Source: Athripsodes cinereus
Taxonomy: Eukaryota > Arthropoda > Insecta > Trichoptera > Leptoceridae
Assembly: GCA_947579605.1 (NCBI GenBank)
Contig: OX388305.1
Span: 37,275,542 to 37,339,541 of the forward strand
Length of the DNA stretch: 64,000 nucleotides
Direction of reading: 5' to 3'
Position numbers and translations under genes: made by a program. This document shows, one piece after another, positions 44,918 through 56,790 of the stretch (position 1 is the first letter of the stretch; every line of letters begins with the position of its first letter). The notes below the pieces were generated by a model. The model was not told the DNA's origin. It did no database searches and was given only the letters and a program-made list of their open reading frames with translations.

Positions 44918-45130
44918 GGTCGCGTCCACACAGCTGGATGAAAACGTCAATCAATCTTCAATCATTCGGTGACGATTCGGAGCATCCTTCGAAAAAAATA
45001 TTTGAATGAATGCCTTCGTTACCCATATAAGGAAGGCATTCATTCGAATATTTCTTTGGAGAATGCTCCGAATCTTCACCGAATGATTGAAGATTAATTG
45101 ACGTCTTCATCCAGCTGTGTGGACGTGGCC
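44918..45130. mobile_element. Hairpin MITE
   Basis: GGTCGCGTCCACACAGCTGG and its complement with about 95-bp arms. Also contains GAATGATTGAAGATT-type inner arms. Confidence 0.75.
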
Positions 45131-46308
45131 ATAGCAATCATCCTCAAGCAATAATTTTTGACAGTAATTTTATGTTAACAAACGTGTGTGAAGTAAATGT
45201 TTTTTTTTTTTGAAAATTTTGAGTGGCCATACTGGAAAAATGTTTTTTCGTGACATAGTGAAGTTTTGCTCCAGCGTACAGTAGATATTTATATTTATGT
45301 AAATGTTTGTATGTATATACAATTTGTAATGAGATATAATTAGGTAAGTATAGTTACTATACCTATACTTTATGTCCACATTAGCACTCATGTGCACAAG
45401 TCAGATAATGTCACCTCCCAATAGTAAGATAAGCCGGTTAACTAATAGCTAGTCGGATATCATTCAAATGAATGGTTAGTCGTATCGTTGAATTATGAAG
45501 CTAGCCCGATTATATAAATTTAGTTTCTTTATTTGGCACTGTGGCGCTATAAGATTGATAAACGCTGCGTTAAACAATCAATTGAATCCCTGCGTTTAAT
45601 GAATTCAATTGAATGTCGATATTTAGTTAATTCAACTATCGAGTAATGACATTATACAACCTACATAATATAATTATGTGATGTGAACCGAAAAAAATTC
45701 AAGTCTATCTACGCCATTACAGCATTTGAATGAATGAATGAATGAATGAATGAATGAATGAATGAATATTTATTTTCCAGGAAAAAATAACAATAAAATA
45801 ATGAAGTACATACTACGTTATAAAATAAAGTATAAGTAATCTGTATGGATATTATAAATCAATTAAATACACAATATACCTATATACATTAGAAGAATAA
45901 AAAAATATATGAAAAAATTGATGTGAAGAAAAAAACTACATAAAATATTTAAACTGCAAAGGTAGATATTGTATAAGATGTAAGTATTACAATCAAAAAA
46001 GAAACAGGCCCATCAGACGCCCACCCTCCCAGCGAAGACACGCGGTTCTCAGCCGGGCCACATGTGGCCCGACCGAGCCCCGCATGTCCCCGACCCCCGA
46101 GCGTGCATCCTCTGAGTCTGCCGTCCTGGAAAATTATACCACCTCACTAGACGTAGTCTGTTCTGAGGTGGTAGACACCAAGGTAGCTTATCATATTTGA
46201 AGAAAATTAGAAATTTTAAAAAAATTAATAAATAAAAAGAAAGATCCAATAACAATTAATAACAACAATAAAAGACCACGTGGTGTATCGAGTATGTCTC
46301 TCAAAGTT

Positions 46309-48771
46309 CTAAATATGTATCAGTTTTCTACATTTTTTTGTTAGCTGCTCAATATGGTGCTGCCAACGCAGGTGCTGATCTATGTGAATTCCTAGATATT
46401 TGTAGGTTTTAACCTTTTCCAGAGTCTGGCATGAACAGGGTCCCGCCAAGGGATAGCACGTGTGGATAGTAATGCCATGAGTATTCTCCGGTGGTTGTTG
46501 TCTACTATCGATACTAAAGGTGATATATTTAGTCTTTGAGATGTTCAGCGTCAACAAATTCTCGTCCATCCAGGTCTTGATTTTAGCTATTTCATTATTT
46601 GCGACCTCGTAGACCTCTTCCCAAGAATTTGCGCTAAATAAAATAGCTGTATCATCAGCAAAAGCCGTGATTTTCGCCGGAGTAGTCATTTTGCATAAGT
46701 CATTAATGTAAACAAGGAAGAGGGTAGGTCCTAGGACAGAACCCTGTGGCACGCCGAAGTTGACTTCTTTCGATGAACCTGTAGTCTCGCCAATTCTAAC
46801 AACCTGTTTTCTGTTCTCTATATAGTCACTGAACCATTTTAGAGAAAGTCCAGTTATTCCTATGCCCTTTAGTTTTTGCAGTAGTATCGGGTGTGAGACT
46901 GTATCAAATGCCTTTTTAAGGTCTATGTATATCGCGATACATTTCTTACCAACATCCATCTCTCTGACAAGATAGTCGGTCATGTCATTGATAGCATCTG
47001 TCGTACTTCTTCCTGGTCTAAAACCAAATTGTTGATTTGATAGAATGTTGTTTGTTTCCAAGTATATTGTTAGTTGTCTATTTACGGCCTTTTCGTATAT
47101 TTTTGAAATGACATTTAGCAGAGCTATGGGCCTATAGTTTTGTGTCTCTAGAGGGTCATCGCTCTTATATATGGGGACGACTATCGCTTCCTTGAGGTGA
47201 TCTGGGAATTTGCCCTCTGCTATGCTTAGGTTTATGGCGTGTGTTAAAGCAGGAGCAAGGTGTTCACTCGACACTTTCAAGATCTTTGTACTAATACCGT
47301 CAGGACCACGTGCACAGTCATCGCGAAGAGAGCTTATTATGGTTTTGGTTTCATCAGTTGAGATCGGGCGTAAATTAAAATTTTGCGGCCGTTCACTGTC
47401 GTCGAGATGGATGGAAATTTGTCGAGCAAGATCCTCCTCTGTTTTTCCAATTCTCTGTATTAGTTCCTTCGCCAAAACACTCCCAACGCTTGAGAAATAG
47501 TCGTTAAAAACATTGGCGATTTTTTCATTAGTGCACTCAATGGTGTCATTTTTCTTAATCTTCGTAATCTGTTTGCGAGTGTTGTTTGTTCCCATGTTAT
47601 CTTTGACGATATTCCAGACAGTCTTTGCTTTATTTGGGCTTTCTTGAATTTTCTGTTTATAATAACTTTGTTTGGTACTTTTTATTATAGTGTGGCATAT
47701 GTTTCTATACCTCTTGTAATAAGCTTGGAGTTTTCTGTTACTTGGAAAGCGTTTTGCCTGCCTGTGCAATTTGTTTCGTCTATGAATAGCTCTCACTACA
47801 CCCTCTGTGATCCATGGTTTAATTTTATGTGTCCTGTGATTTAACTTTTTAGTTGTTGTATGAGTATTCAGATGATCCTGTATTACTTCAACCAGGCCTC
47901 GCAATGCCATGTCTGCACTCTCAGCATCATATACTGACCCCCATGTCTCCTGTCTCATCGATTCCACACAAGCTCTATAATTTATACTGTTTTTTATCTG
48001 GGGAGTTTCTCTGAAGTTTGTTTTGTCCATGTAGACCTCCAAGGCAGTAGAGTAATGATCTGTAATACAAGTTTGTATTATCGTAGCATCAATTTTTAGT
48101 TTTGTATGGACAAAAATATGATCTATACATGTTGAGCTATTTGGAGTCTCTCTGGTCGTACCAGAGATAGTGGAGATATAACCCATTTCACACATTAAAT
48201 TAAGGTAACAGTTTGACAGTTCCTGTGTCTGGTCCAAGATGTTTATGTTCATGTCCCCAGCTATAACCGAACAGGAGGGCGACTCCTTTGAGATTTCCTG
48301 CATGCACTGACAGATGGAGTCGAGAAAAGCCGCACCATTGGTATACTGTGGCGATCTGTAGATAGCCAAGAGTTTAAAGTTGATTTTTTCACACGAAATT
48401 AGCACTCCACTAGCCTCCTGTAGGTGGGAGGGGGTGCTAGTGGCTTCCAACTTATCACTGGTGTATACAACTACCCCATCTGATTTGTTCATTGGGTTCT
48501 GAGAGACAAAGCACCCATAGTGTTGCATGTTTGGTACTCTAGAATCGTTATCTAGCCAACATTCAGTGAGCACTATTATGTCAGGCTTTACGGCTAGATT
48601 TTGGATAAAAATTTGTAGCCCGTCGAAGTTTCTCCGTATGCTTCGAATGTTGGTACTAATTATCTTCAACGATTCTCCTGTGGAAAAAGTGTTTGTGAAA
48701 CCATCGGGGTTCTCTATGACTCTTGTCTGTACAAATTCTAAGTTCTCCAGTTCGTGTTGTAAAGAAACCAT
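46309..48771 (-). CDS. LINE ORF2: endonuclease and reverse transcriptase, C-terminally broken
   Basis: The first ATG is at 48771, a few bases after the ORF1 stop; the frame is open to 46309, about 820 residues. The N-terminal third is an APE-like endonuclease (ECWLDND, AGDMNINIL, CIDHIFVH, TDHYST). The reverse transcriptase has NYRPIALLNVISKIYEK, GFRPGRSTTDAI, YIDLKKAFDTVSH, GVPQGSVLGPTLF and the catalytic FADD near residue 706. The frame fails just after KCRKLIHI, where one missing base would otherwise give a continuation IFRTLRDILD. The expected C-terminal region is then absent. It copies its RNA into nicked chromosomal DNA. Intact catalytic motifs suggest a fairly recent insertion, but this copy is unlikely to be autonomous. 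Confidence 0.88.
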   Translation of the reverse strand: MVSLQHELENLEFVQTRVIENPDGFTNTFSTGESLKIISTNIRSIRRNFDGLQIFIQNLAVKPDIIVLTECWLDNDSRVPNMQHYGCFVSQNPMNKSDGVVVYTSDKLEATSTPSHLQEASGVLISCEKINFKLLAIYRSPQYTNGAAFLDSICQCMQEISKESPSCSVIAGDMNINILDQTQELSNCYLNLMCEMGYISTISGTTRETPNSSTCIDHIFVHTKLKIDATIIQTCITDHYSTALEVYMDKTNFRETPQIKNSINYRACVESMRQETWGSVYDAESADMALRGLVEVIQDHLNTHTTTKKLNHRTHKIKPWITEGVVRAIHRRNKLHRQAKRFPSNRKLQAYYKRYRNICHTIIKSTKQSYYKQKIQESPNKAKTVWNIVKDNMGTNNTRKQITKIKKNDTIECTNEKIANVFNDYFSSVGSVLAKELIQRIGKTEEDLARQISIHLDDSERPQNFNLRPISTDETKTIISSLRDDCARGPDGISTKILKVSSEHLAPALTHAINLSIAEGKFPDHLKEAIVVPIYKSDDPLETQNYRPIALLNVISKIYEKAVNRQLTIYLETNNILSNQQFGFRPGRSTTDAINDMTDYLVREMDVGKKCIAIYIDLKKAFDTVSHPILLQKLKGIGITGLSLKWFSDYIENRKQVVRIGETTGSSKEVNFGVPQGSVLGPTLFLVYINDLCKMTTPAKITAFADDTAILFSANSWEEVYEVANNEIAKIKTWMDENLLTLNISKTKYITFSIDSRQQPPENTHGITIHTCYPLAGPCSCQTLEKVKTYKYLGIHIDQHLRWQHHIEQLTKKCRKLIHI

Positions 48772-48778
48772 GTCCACC

Positions 48779-49690
48779 TCAACAAAATTGTGGATAGTCG
48801 ATCATTGCTCTTGCCCGTCTTTCCATTATAATTCTCGAAGGACAGGATCCGTCGACTGTAGAGTGGTCATGAGCCATGTCTCTTGAATGACAGTTTATAC
48901 ATGTTGGTAGCTCATCCTTCCGAGAGCAGTCGGCGTAGCGGTGCTCACCCGCGCAGTGCGAGCACGCGATCTTCCCCTTGCAATGTGTCTGAGTATGCCC
49001 GTATTGTTGACAATTGAAGCAACGTATTAGTGGGCTCTCATCTACAACCTCTAGTCTCTGGTAGCCAATGTTTATTTTACCTAGGCTTAGTAAGGTTCTG
49101 TACAGTAACGGTGGACATGAGCAAACAACAGTGCATAGGAGGGAGTTTCTATGTTTCTTTCTGTATTTTATGGATAGTTTAAAGGCGGTATCCTTGAGTT
49201 CCTTGTTCTGCGCTTTCAAAGACTCGTTGATTTCCTCCTCTGTCACTCCACAAACAACTCCTTTGATAGCTATTAGGGGGTCCTTCTTTGTGGCTTCCGA
49301 AACCGTGACGTGGTCTCCCGCTGTAGACTTTATTCGATCGGCAAGAGCATCTCTATCATCGGAGCTAGGACAGCTTATTAATAACTTTGATTTGCCGGAC
49401 ACATGTCTCAATCCGGACACCCCAACACCCAGGGTTTTTAGATTTACATTTCTCTTGATTATTCCCTCCAATTCATTACTTTTCTTGGCGGGGTCCTTTG
49501 ACGCAATTAACAACGAATGGGTAACTTCACGGTGTGATCTCTCGTGTTTTGTGCCTGCGGTTACCATGGCATAGGAAGCTCTGTCTGGTCCATCCTTTAC
49601 AGCATCCGACATCTTATTACCAAGTAAGGAGTCAATCCTCGCTGCATCCGATGCTCTAACTAATAATTTCCCACAAATGTAACTGAAATA
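48779..49690 (-). CDS. LINE ORF1, gag-like with CCHC zinc knuckles, 5'-truncated
   Basis: The open frame extends to 49762, but the first residues read through a neighbouring repeat; LINE-like sequence starts near GKLLVRASDAARIDSLLGNK (about 49680). A basic, partly helical region is followed by zinc knuckles: CFNCQQYGHTQTHC, CSHCAGEHRYADC and CINC...H...C. It ends at TGA 48779-48781, overlapping the start region of ORF2. The product binds the element's RNA in the particle. Family known from structure; function of this copy is doubtful. Confidence 0.8.
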   Translation of the reverse strand, partial: YFSYICGKLLVRASDAARIDSLLGNKMSDAVKDGPDRASYAMVTAGTKHERSHREVTHSLLIASKDPAKKSNELEGIIKRNVNLKTLGVGVSGLRHVSGKSKLLISCPSSDDRDALADRIKSTAGDHVTVSEATKKDPLIAIKGVVCGVTEEEINESLKAQNKELKDTAFKLSIKYRKKHRNSLLCTVVCSCPPLLYRTLLSLGKINIGYQRLEVVDESPLIRCFNCQQYGHTQTHCKGKIACSHCAGEHRYADCSRKDELPTCINCHSRDMAHDHSTVDGSCPSRIIMERRARAMIDYPQFC

Positions 49691-49757
49691 ATGTATACCG
49701 TTGCTTCTTGTGATAATTAATGATACAACTGAAAAAAAAAATGTATATTCCGTGGAG

Positions 49758-50072
49758 TCCACGATAAAGCTTGCATGCTTATTACATACCTACAGCTGGT
49801 CTGCTGACTACCCCACTAGTGGGATGTGTTGTGATGGTATAGTAGAGGTAGTCAAGTAAAAAATTGGTCTCCCACTCTTTTCTGCAAAATTTTGAGTGTC
49901 TTGTAAAATGCAGGTATTCGTACAACGACATTTATTTTAAGCATCTTCAGTTCGGCGACGAGGATTATCCTGGATGTCTTAACTTTATTAGCACGGAGAG
50001 GACGATTTGCGTGTTTATTACATGAAATAATTCCGCTGGCTGCTCCACTTGTGGGAATGGCGTGATGGTATC
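49758..50072 (+). repeat. Two adjacent copies of repeat family A
   Basis: 49758-49850 (short) and 49858-50072 (longer) lie head to tail; both end GTGGGA(A)TG...GTGATGGTAT. Confidence 0.6.
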
Positions 50073-50148
50073 TGTGTAAAAAATATTGTTATTATTATAG
50101 ATGGAAGGCATTCTTTGTCTTACTCGTAATGGGTACCTACTCTTACCC

Positions 50149-50285
50149 GGGTTAGTTGGAAGACATCGCATTTTAGCGATAAACTCGCCCTCTGTACATT
50201 GAATTGTATAACTGATATTTATATGACACTGTTTTATTTTGTAATATTGTAACCAATGTACAGTAAAGAATAAAATAAATAAATA
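50149..50285 (+). repeat. Retroposon family B2, clean copy
   Basis: GGGTTAGTTGGAAGACATCG to ACAGTAAAGAATAAAATAAA. Best reference copy in the window. Confidence 0.7.
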
Positions 50286-51294
50286 ATGTTTTACGAACAT
50301 CTTCCTTTTACTTGTATGAAAATGTTTGAGGTCCTCTTTTAGCCAGGGACTTCACGGGATAGAAAGAAACTGTATTGAAAAAATAATGATTTTACTCAGC
50401 ATAAATAAGTAGTTAGATCCAGTGGGCCGCGGAAGTAACATGAAAAAGGTCAGCAGGGCTACTCTTGACACAATCTAATTTTTTTTTTGTTCAAATATTC
50501 CTCAACAAAACCGAGAAAAACATGATATATGTAAAATTACTACACCTTTTCTAAAATAAGGGAGGGAGGGTAGAAATTTAAGAGTAACAAGAAAAGCATA
50601 TTTCCATTGCAAAAAACACACAACGTTTCCCCCTCAGCGAGCTGTGGGAAAACTTTTAAACATTGACCGCATTGGTCCGCGGGGAAAAAAGGTTGAAGAC
50701 CACAAATAGGTAAATAGCTAACTATCATATTGATTAGTTTTAATCAATATCATGTAGGTAAATAGACAATAATTATACTGACTACATCTGCTAGTGTTTC
50801 ATTATTAATTATTCATATTTATGAAAGTGTACATACCTATAGAAAGATATATCTAATACATAAATGTGATATGTATCACGACAGATAATATTATGATTCA
50901 ACCTGAAGATAATTATGCATCATTTTTAGGATAGAAAAAGGCTGGATAAAATCGCTATGCAGCGATGAGGACAATAACCCGATCTGAAAGGATTGATATT
51001 AAAGATTTTGGTGAATTAATTCGGCACTGGGAGGAATCGAATCAAAGAACTCTGGATTGAAAGTCTGAAACTCTACCATCTGGCTATCGGTCACCAAAAT
51101 TTACTTTCGATATATTTGTAATATTTTATTTGAACGACCTCATTAAAAATCCATAATCATTTTGGTTTAAAAATATAAATTTTAATAGATATTAGAGTAA
51201 ATTCCAGTTATGAACAAGTTATGAATACATCGACATCTGAACATAGACTTGACCAGTATTATCCACTAATTCTCTCTGAATTCGGGTTCCAATT

Positions 51295-51480
51295 CGCGAC
51301 CTGTGTGGTGCGGAGGAAGTGCTCTTGCTTTTGAGTCACTAGGTCCCGGGTTCTATTCCTGACCAGGGCAAAATGAAAACGATATCTTTTCAAATTTTTC
51401 TGGGTCAGGGTGTTTACTTATGTGTATCTTCGTGCTAGTAGTACCATAAAGCAATTTTGGGGTTAACTAGAACTCTGCAA
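51295..51480 (+). repeat. tRNA-headed SINE
   Basis: GTGGTGCGGAGGAAGTGCTC followed by CCGGGTTCTATTCCTGACCA (B-box-like). Body ends near AACTAGAACTCTGCAAATTG. Confidence 0.55.
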
Positions 51481-51593
51481 ATTGTCTACACAAAAAAAAT
51501 ATATCGACACATTATTGCTGTTACACTCCATGACATATTTTTATGCCATTTCTTTTTCACTCCCACTTATATTACCTAAACATTGTATATCAT

Positions 51594-51821
51594 TGTTAAC
51601 ACATGGATATGGTTGTGTATCGCAGCTTTATAATTTTGTTTGCAATTGATCCACAATCTATTTATTGTTTATGGTGACATTTGAATGATCTATATTTTTC
51701 TATGTAATATCACTCTCATTGTCAAAACCTGTGTGAATAAAGTGTTCCTTTAACAAACTTCGACACGTCTTTCAATAAAAATCCCGAATGCATTTCCCAG
51801 GCTAAAGGTTGGAATCCAACA
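51594..51821 (+). repeat. 5' LTR
   Basis: TGTTAACACATGG to GGTTGGAATCCAACA, with AATAAAG inside. Preceded by ATCAT. Confidence 0.88.
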
Positions 51822-54206
51822 TGGTCCTATCGAACAGGATAGAAGAACCAGTGCCGAAGGAAATGTATTTCGTGGATTTGAAGATGTTTGTACCATTTAA
51901 TCGACATTAGAAAAATGTCAATATGGCGTGAAAGTCACCGCCATACAATGTGGGCATAGAGGCGTGTAATCTTCAAAAAGCAAAACCATCCGCTTATAAA
52001 AAGCAACAAGATAAAATAAACAAGTAAGGAAATTGTTCAATACAATAAAATAACATATTATTTCATCAAAAATATGACATTTATCAATAAAAATTGATAA
52101 AATCAATAACTCAGACTACGATTGAAATGAGTCTGAGTGATTTTTTAATAAAATCATCAAAAATTGATAATACTGAAACTTAGATCACGATGGAAATGGG
52201 TCAAGCGAAAGATTATCAAGAGCTGATGATCTCGACCACGATATAAATGGGTCAGGTCATCTTAATAAAATAATGAAGAACGACAAAAGGTGTCAACAAA
52301 TTTACGGGTATTGGATTGAACATTTTGCTACAATGAAAGAAGAAAAGTAGGCTGCCGCTTAAAATCACATCACATATGGAAAAATAAAGCTAATAAATAT
52401 GTGAAGAAGGAGTCTATTACACATAAATTGCTGGATATACGGAGGTAAAAGTGCATATAGTGAAAGTGAAATTATTGCGCATATAAAAAGTGAAATCTCT
52501 GTGTATAGTGGAAAGATATGCTTCTATGTCTCGCATTGTATATTTAATATTGTTTTGTTAACAAATGTGTGGCGATTTCCAGGATAACTGGAGCTATCCC
52601 GGAGAAACATGATATAATGAGAGCCTTGGTTGGGAGGTGTGTTGGTGTTTGAGCAGGAACGCAAATATTTTAATCAAATTGTTTCACCAAGTGATACCAA
52701 TTTCCCTGGGAGAGCTCCAAAAAATTCCTTAGTTGTCATAAATAATTTCTTTTGTTAATTAGAATAATAAAATTTTATTCTGTTATATTGATGGCATAAA
52801 TATTGAGAAATATGCACAAACATTACATGTCATATTATTTGATATGTATGTTTGTGGTTGTATAATGAGATATTGTATAACTACACGAACAATTACATAG
52901 TGTAGGCAACGAAGGGTGATGACTTTGTTGCATACATTATAAAAATGTTTAACGTTTAAATCTGCTAAATGTCTTTGTATATGCTTTGTAATGAATAATA
53001 GATGTTTAAAGTATAGAGATTCTAAAATTCCTTTGGCATGAGCTATAAAGTAAATAATTAAGTATATTAATAATAATGAGTTGGCAAACAAACAAAATCT
53101 TTCCATTTAATATGATTTAAATCACAGCCACTGTGTATTAAATTTGTAAAAAGGTACTAAATAATAATATACCAATTGTAACAGCAAGTATTATTCAATA
53201 GATTTATTATGTATATTTATGTTTAATATATTTCAAATTGAAAAGACACATATTGGTACTCTGTACATGTATCGCTTCTGTATATGTATGGAGGAAGCAT
53301 ATATTGTAATGTATTGCATTGGTAATGTCAGTAATGTTGTATGATTTGTTTTCACATTGATAATTATGTCTATTTATCAGTGTTGATAATATAAATGCCT
53401 AATGAATTGTTTTTGATATTATTTTGTTGAACTGGAGCCATCTGTGTATGAATTGAATATACAGTTAAGGAAGTTTCCCATAGATGTCTCTCAGTTGTTC
53501 GTGAAGAGTTCAATAGATGGCTCTTTATCTATTGTCGATTGGCTTTTATCATAAAAGTAGGTATTTATGTTTTTGATCTTATATGATGTCAACAGATGGC
53601 TCTTTGCTTGCTTGAATCATAAGAATGTTATTATATAAATATATTGAATCATAATAAATACAATATAATGGGTATTTTGATTGTAGAAATGAAATGACTC
53701 TTGCTTATTCAAGTAATAAATTTATTTTGTATTGTTTATCATACTATTTGTATGCAATGTGAACTTGATGTGGTGTTTGTGGTTTTTAATTTTGGAACAT
53801 TCCACAATAAACTTAAATTGTTCTAACACAAATGTAGTATTGCGATACTATGATTATAATTTTGATTTGTTGATTTGACAAAAATAATTTAAATTTAAGG
53901 GTGAAAATGGGGAACGGATTAAAAAATAGAGACAACTATTGAAACGAACAATTTAATTTCAAAACAACTTTGAATAAAATGGCAGATTGTATAATATTGA
54001 GATTACCAAAATTTTGTTTGGTATTTGAGCTGAAAAACAAAAATGTACTGGAAACTAAATTTGATTGATTGTTTTTTGTTTAATCGTATTCAGAACTGGT
54101 TTACAGGCATTTCTAACACGGAATGGAAGACAAATTATAACAGTCCACTTTAATAAATCGAAAATTTCTGTTTTGTGTTTGCTTATGCTTGTCTCCCTTG
54201 GCAGTA

Positions 54207-54434
54207 TGTTAACACATGGATATGGTTGTGTATCGCAGCTTTATAATTTTGTTTGCAATTGATCCACAATCTATTTATTGTTTATGGTGACATTTGAATG
54301 ATCTATATTTTTCTATGTAATATCACTCTCATTGTCAAAACCTGTGTGAATAAAGTGTTTCTTTAACAAACTTCGACACGTCTTTCAATAAAAATCCCGA
54401 ATGCATTTCCCAGGCTAAAGGTTAGAATTCAACA
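54207..54434 (+). repeat. 3' LTR
   Basis: Same as the 5' LTR except GTTTC for GTTCC and TTAGAATTC for TTGGAATCC. Followed by ATCAT. Confidence 0.88.
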
Positions 54435-55071
54435 ATCATAATTCAAGCAATTATTTATAGTATAGACTAGAAAAGGAAAAAAAATATAATGCGACCAAAC
54501 AAATTCTGCGGCCAAACACATTGATGTTGCAAGGATTGATGAACATTATTTTTTTTACAATAATAGGAGTACACTTATGGTTTTGTCAGGTAAATAGGAT
54601 GTGCATTACTTAAATATAAGTGGGACAGAGACCATTATGTATCTTAATGTTATGGAGTGAAATTGCACAATATTATTATTGTTATTAATTTTGGAGCATG
54701 TGTTTTGAGAAAATTAGTACTGCCTTATCAGCCTATTTCACATTTTTGGACCAACGCCTGTGTAAGATTTGGTACGAAAATATTTCGGACCCAATACCAA
54801 TTTATTTGTACGAGATTCTAGTCTGTGATACATCTGTGTATGAATATTCTTATATAATTATTATAAACATAACAATAATAATTAGTAGACTCAATGACAC
54901 TAGCCAAAACGTATGTGTATGTTACTATGGTAACGCAACGGGCCTGATCGTCTTTTGTTTTGGAGATGTCATGAAACGTCAGTTGGTCACTCAACTCACT
55001 AATATTTCATGAAATTAATGTTTTGTACACAGTAAATAGTACGTGGTTAGATGGAAGAAATCACTTTATAG

Positions 55072-55580
55072 TAGTGATGTGAGAAGAGAAAATTCTCCAA
55101 AGAAATTTCTCGAGAACGAGAAATTTCTCCGAGAATTTCTCCTCTGTTGGAAGAGAAACTTCTCTCCATAATTTTTCTTAGTGGTATTATGACCTTTCGC
55201 CCAGTACACTTCGTAGCCAACCTGATTGATCCAAAAATTTGTGGGGCTGATTAAGGCCCAAATCAGAGGTTATTAACAGTTTTTTCCATGTACGTACCTG
55301 CAATTTTTTTAACTTAAATATGGGCATGTGGGGTGTCAAAAATCAAGAATTTTCATCAGTTATTAGCACTTTTTTCTATGTAGGTACCTAACATTTTTTT
55401 GTTTCCATAATCAATTGTAGCCATTTTGGTGTTGAAATGTCTCAACATTTGTACATTGCTATTGATTGATTGAATAAAGTACCTATTTATTATTATTTTG
55501 CTGTTAAATAACAAATAAAAAAAAATCTCCGAAAATTCTCTATTAATTAAAAATTATTTCTTGAGAATTCCACAACACTA
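55072..55580. mobile_element. Non-autonomous hAT element, family M copy 2
   Basis: Same ends and body as 33109-33591. Flanked by CTTTATAG and CTTGATAG (seven of eight bases). Confidence 0.8.
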
Positions 55581-55589
55581 CTTGATAGT

Positions 55590-56189
55590 GATAATCTCGC
55601 CATGGCATATCGTCTAAGTATCTATTTTATTTTTAATACTGTTATATAGAATTATATTAATTAATAAGAATTAAATAAATAAAATGCTAAACTATGGATA
55701 TATTTCATAAATACATAATATAGTCTCATATGTAAGCTAACTGGTTTTCATTTTTTTGGAGTGTTTAGTGTATAATTAAGTTTCGTGATAGGGTGTCCAT
55801 ATAATTTACATAGCAATGTTATATAATAAGTATTATAATAATATGAATACACTACGTGGTACTGGTATGTCCTTTGCAAGTTGCTATTACAGTACATAAT
55901 ATAACATTGGCCGTCAAAAATAAAAATAAAAACACGTGCAAATATTTCAATGGTGCATCAGGTATTTCCGAAAATCTCAGGGAAAAATTGAAAATGTTGC
56001 CGTTATTATTATTATGAGAAAATAGATAAAATCCGCATCAAGAATAACTTTTCAGGATAGGGCAAGGAGTAAGAAGACTTGTATCGAATAAGTAAAAATG
56101 AAATCCAAAATGATCAAAAATTACTTTTACAATGTGTGTACAAAGAGATATTGATTTTTCGTGAAGTGTATTAGATCTGGAGGAGCTCA
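55590..56189. other. Intergenic, no gene seen
   Basis: AT-rich spacer. Confidence 0.4.
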
Positions 56190-56310
56190 ATGCTAAAGAC
56201 GACTGGCAGTCCATTGCTCAGGATAGAAAGGCTTGGAGATCTATTGTTTCGGAGGCAAAGATCCTACAAGGGCTGTTCGGCCATCGGAAGTAAGTAAGTA
56301 AGTAAAACAA
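56190..56310 (+). mobile_element. 3' end of the RTE-like LINE with (GTAA)n tail
   Basis: Encodes DDWQSIAQDRKAWRSIVSEA, then GGAAGTAAGTAAGTAAGTAA. Twin of 19454-19555. Confidence 0.75.
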
Positions 56311-56617
56311 ATGGTCCGAGTATTAAAATCGATTTACGATTAAGTACTTCCAGGAATTCAAATAGGTACCTAATTATTACTAATACCATAAAATACCTAA
56401 TATAATATTTTACTAACCATAACATAACCATCAATTACGTCATTGGTATTGCATCATAATATTATTATTATATTCGTCCACTAATAGGTAATAATGGCTT
56501 CCAATGAGTTTCATAGTTAGTTACCAAAAATATTTTTATGTAGGAGCTCACATAATATAATTTTACATATTGATATTGTTTAGTTTTGAAATAGTACTAA
56601 ATCTCGTTCTCGTCTCG

Positions 56618-56790
56618 AGTTCGTCGGTAGCCTAGAGGTAGAGTCTCGGCCTCGTGGACAAGGGGTCCGTGGTTTGAAACCAGGTGCCGGCAAACTTCCC
56701 TTTCACGATACAAGCTTTTAGTAGTTTACTGTGAAAGGTGTATAAGGTTGTATTTGGGTTTATAACAAAACCCAGATATATCTTTAAAAA
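56618..56790 (+). repeat. tRNA-derived SINE, family C, full-length
   Basis: A box TAGCCTAGAGG (56628-56638) and B box GGTTTGAAACC (56671-56681) precede the body CCGGCAAACTTCCCTTTCAC...AACAAAACCCAGATATA. Best copy in the window. Confidence 0.8.

Larger units (their letters stand above)
45726..49690 (-). mobile_element. 5'-truncated non-LTR retrotransposon (CR1/L2/Daphne-like)
   Basis: On the minus strand: end of ORF1 (to 48779), ORF2 (to 46309), then a 3' region ending CTGGAAAATAAAT and a tandem ATTC tail (45766-45728). The tail type, gag-like zinc knuckles, APE-type endonuclease and FADD reverse transcriptase fit the CR1/L2/Daphne/Kiri group; the exact clade is not resolved. ORF1 has lost its start and ORF2 its normal C-terminus. 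Confidence 0.85.
51594..54434 (+). mobile_element. Non-coding LTR retrotransposon with near-identical LTRs
   Basis: LTRs 51594-51821 and 54207-54434 are 228 bp each, begin TGTTAACA and end CAACA, and differ at three positions, all transitions. A 5-bp duplication ATCAT flanks the whole. TGGTCCTATCGAACAGGA follows LTR1 as a possible primer site. The 2.4-kb interior has no gag-pol frame, so it must be mobilised in trans. The TGTT...AACA ends suggest Copia. Confidence 0.88.

Noticed and set aside
47210..47844. Plus-strand frames within the LINE
   Set aside because: They are shadows of ORF2, whose reverse transcriptase motifs are on the minus strand.
49068..49574. 168-codon plus-strand frame
   Set aside because: Antisense of LINE ORF1, which carries the zinc knuckles.
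56618..56700. tRNA gene
   Set aside because: A and B boxes are present but no acceptor stem or CCA-end structure closes. It is a SINE head, with sister copies having the same body.
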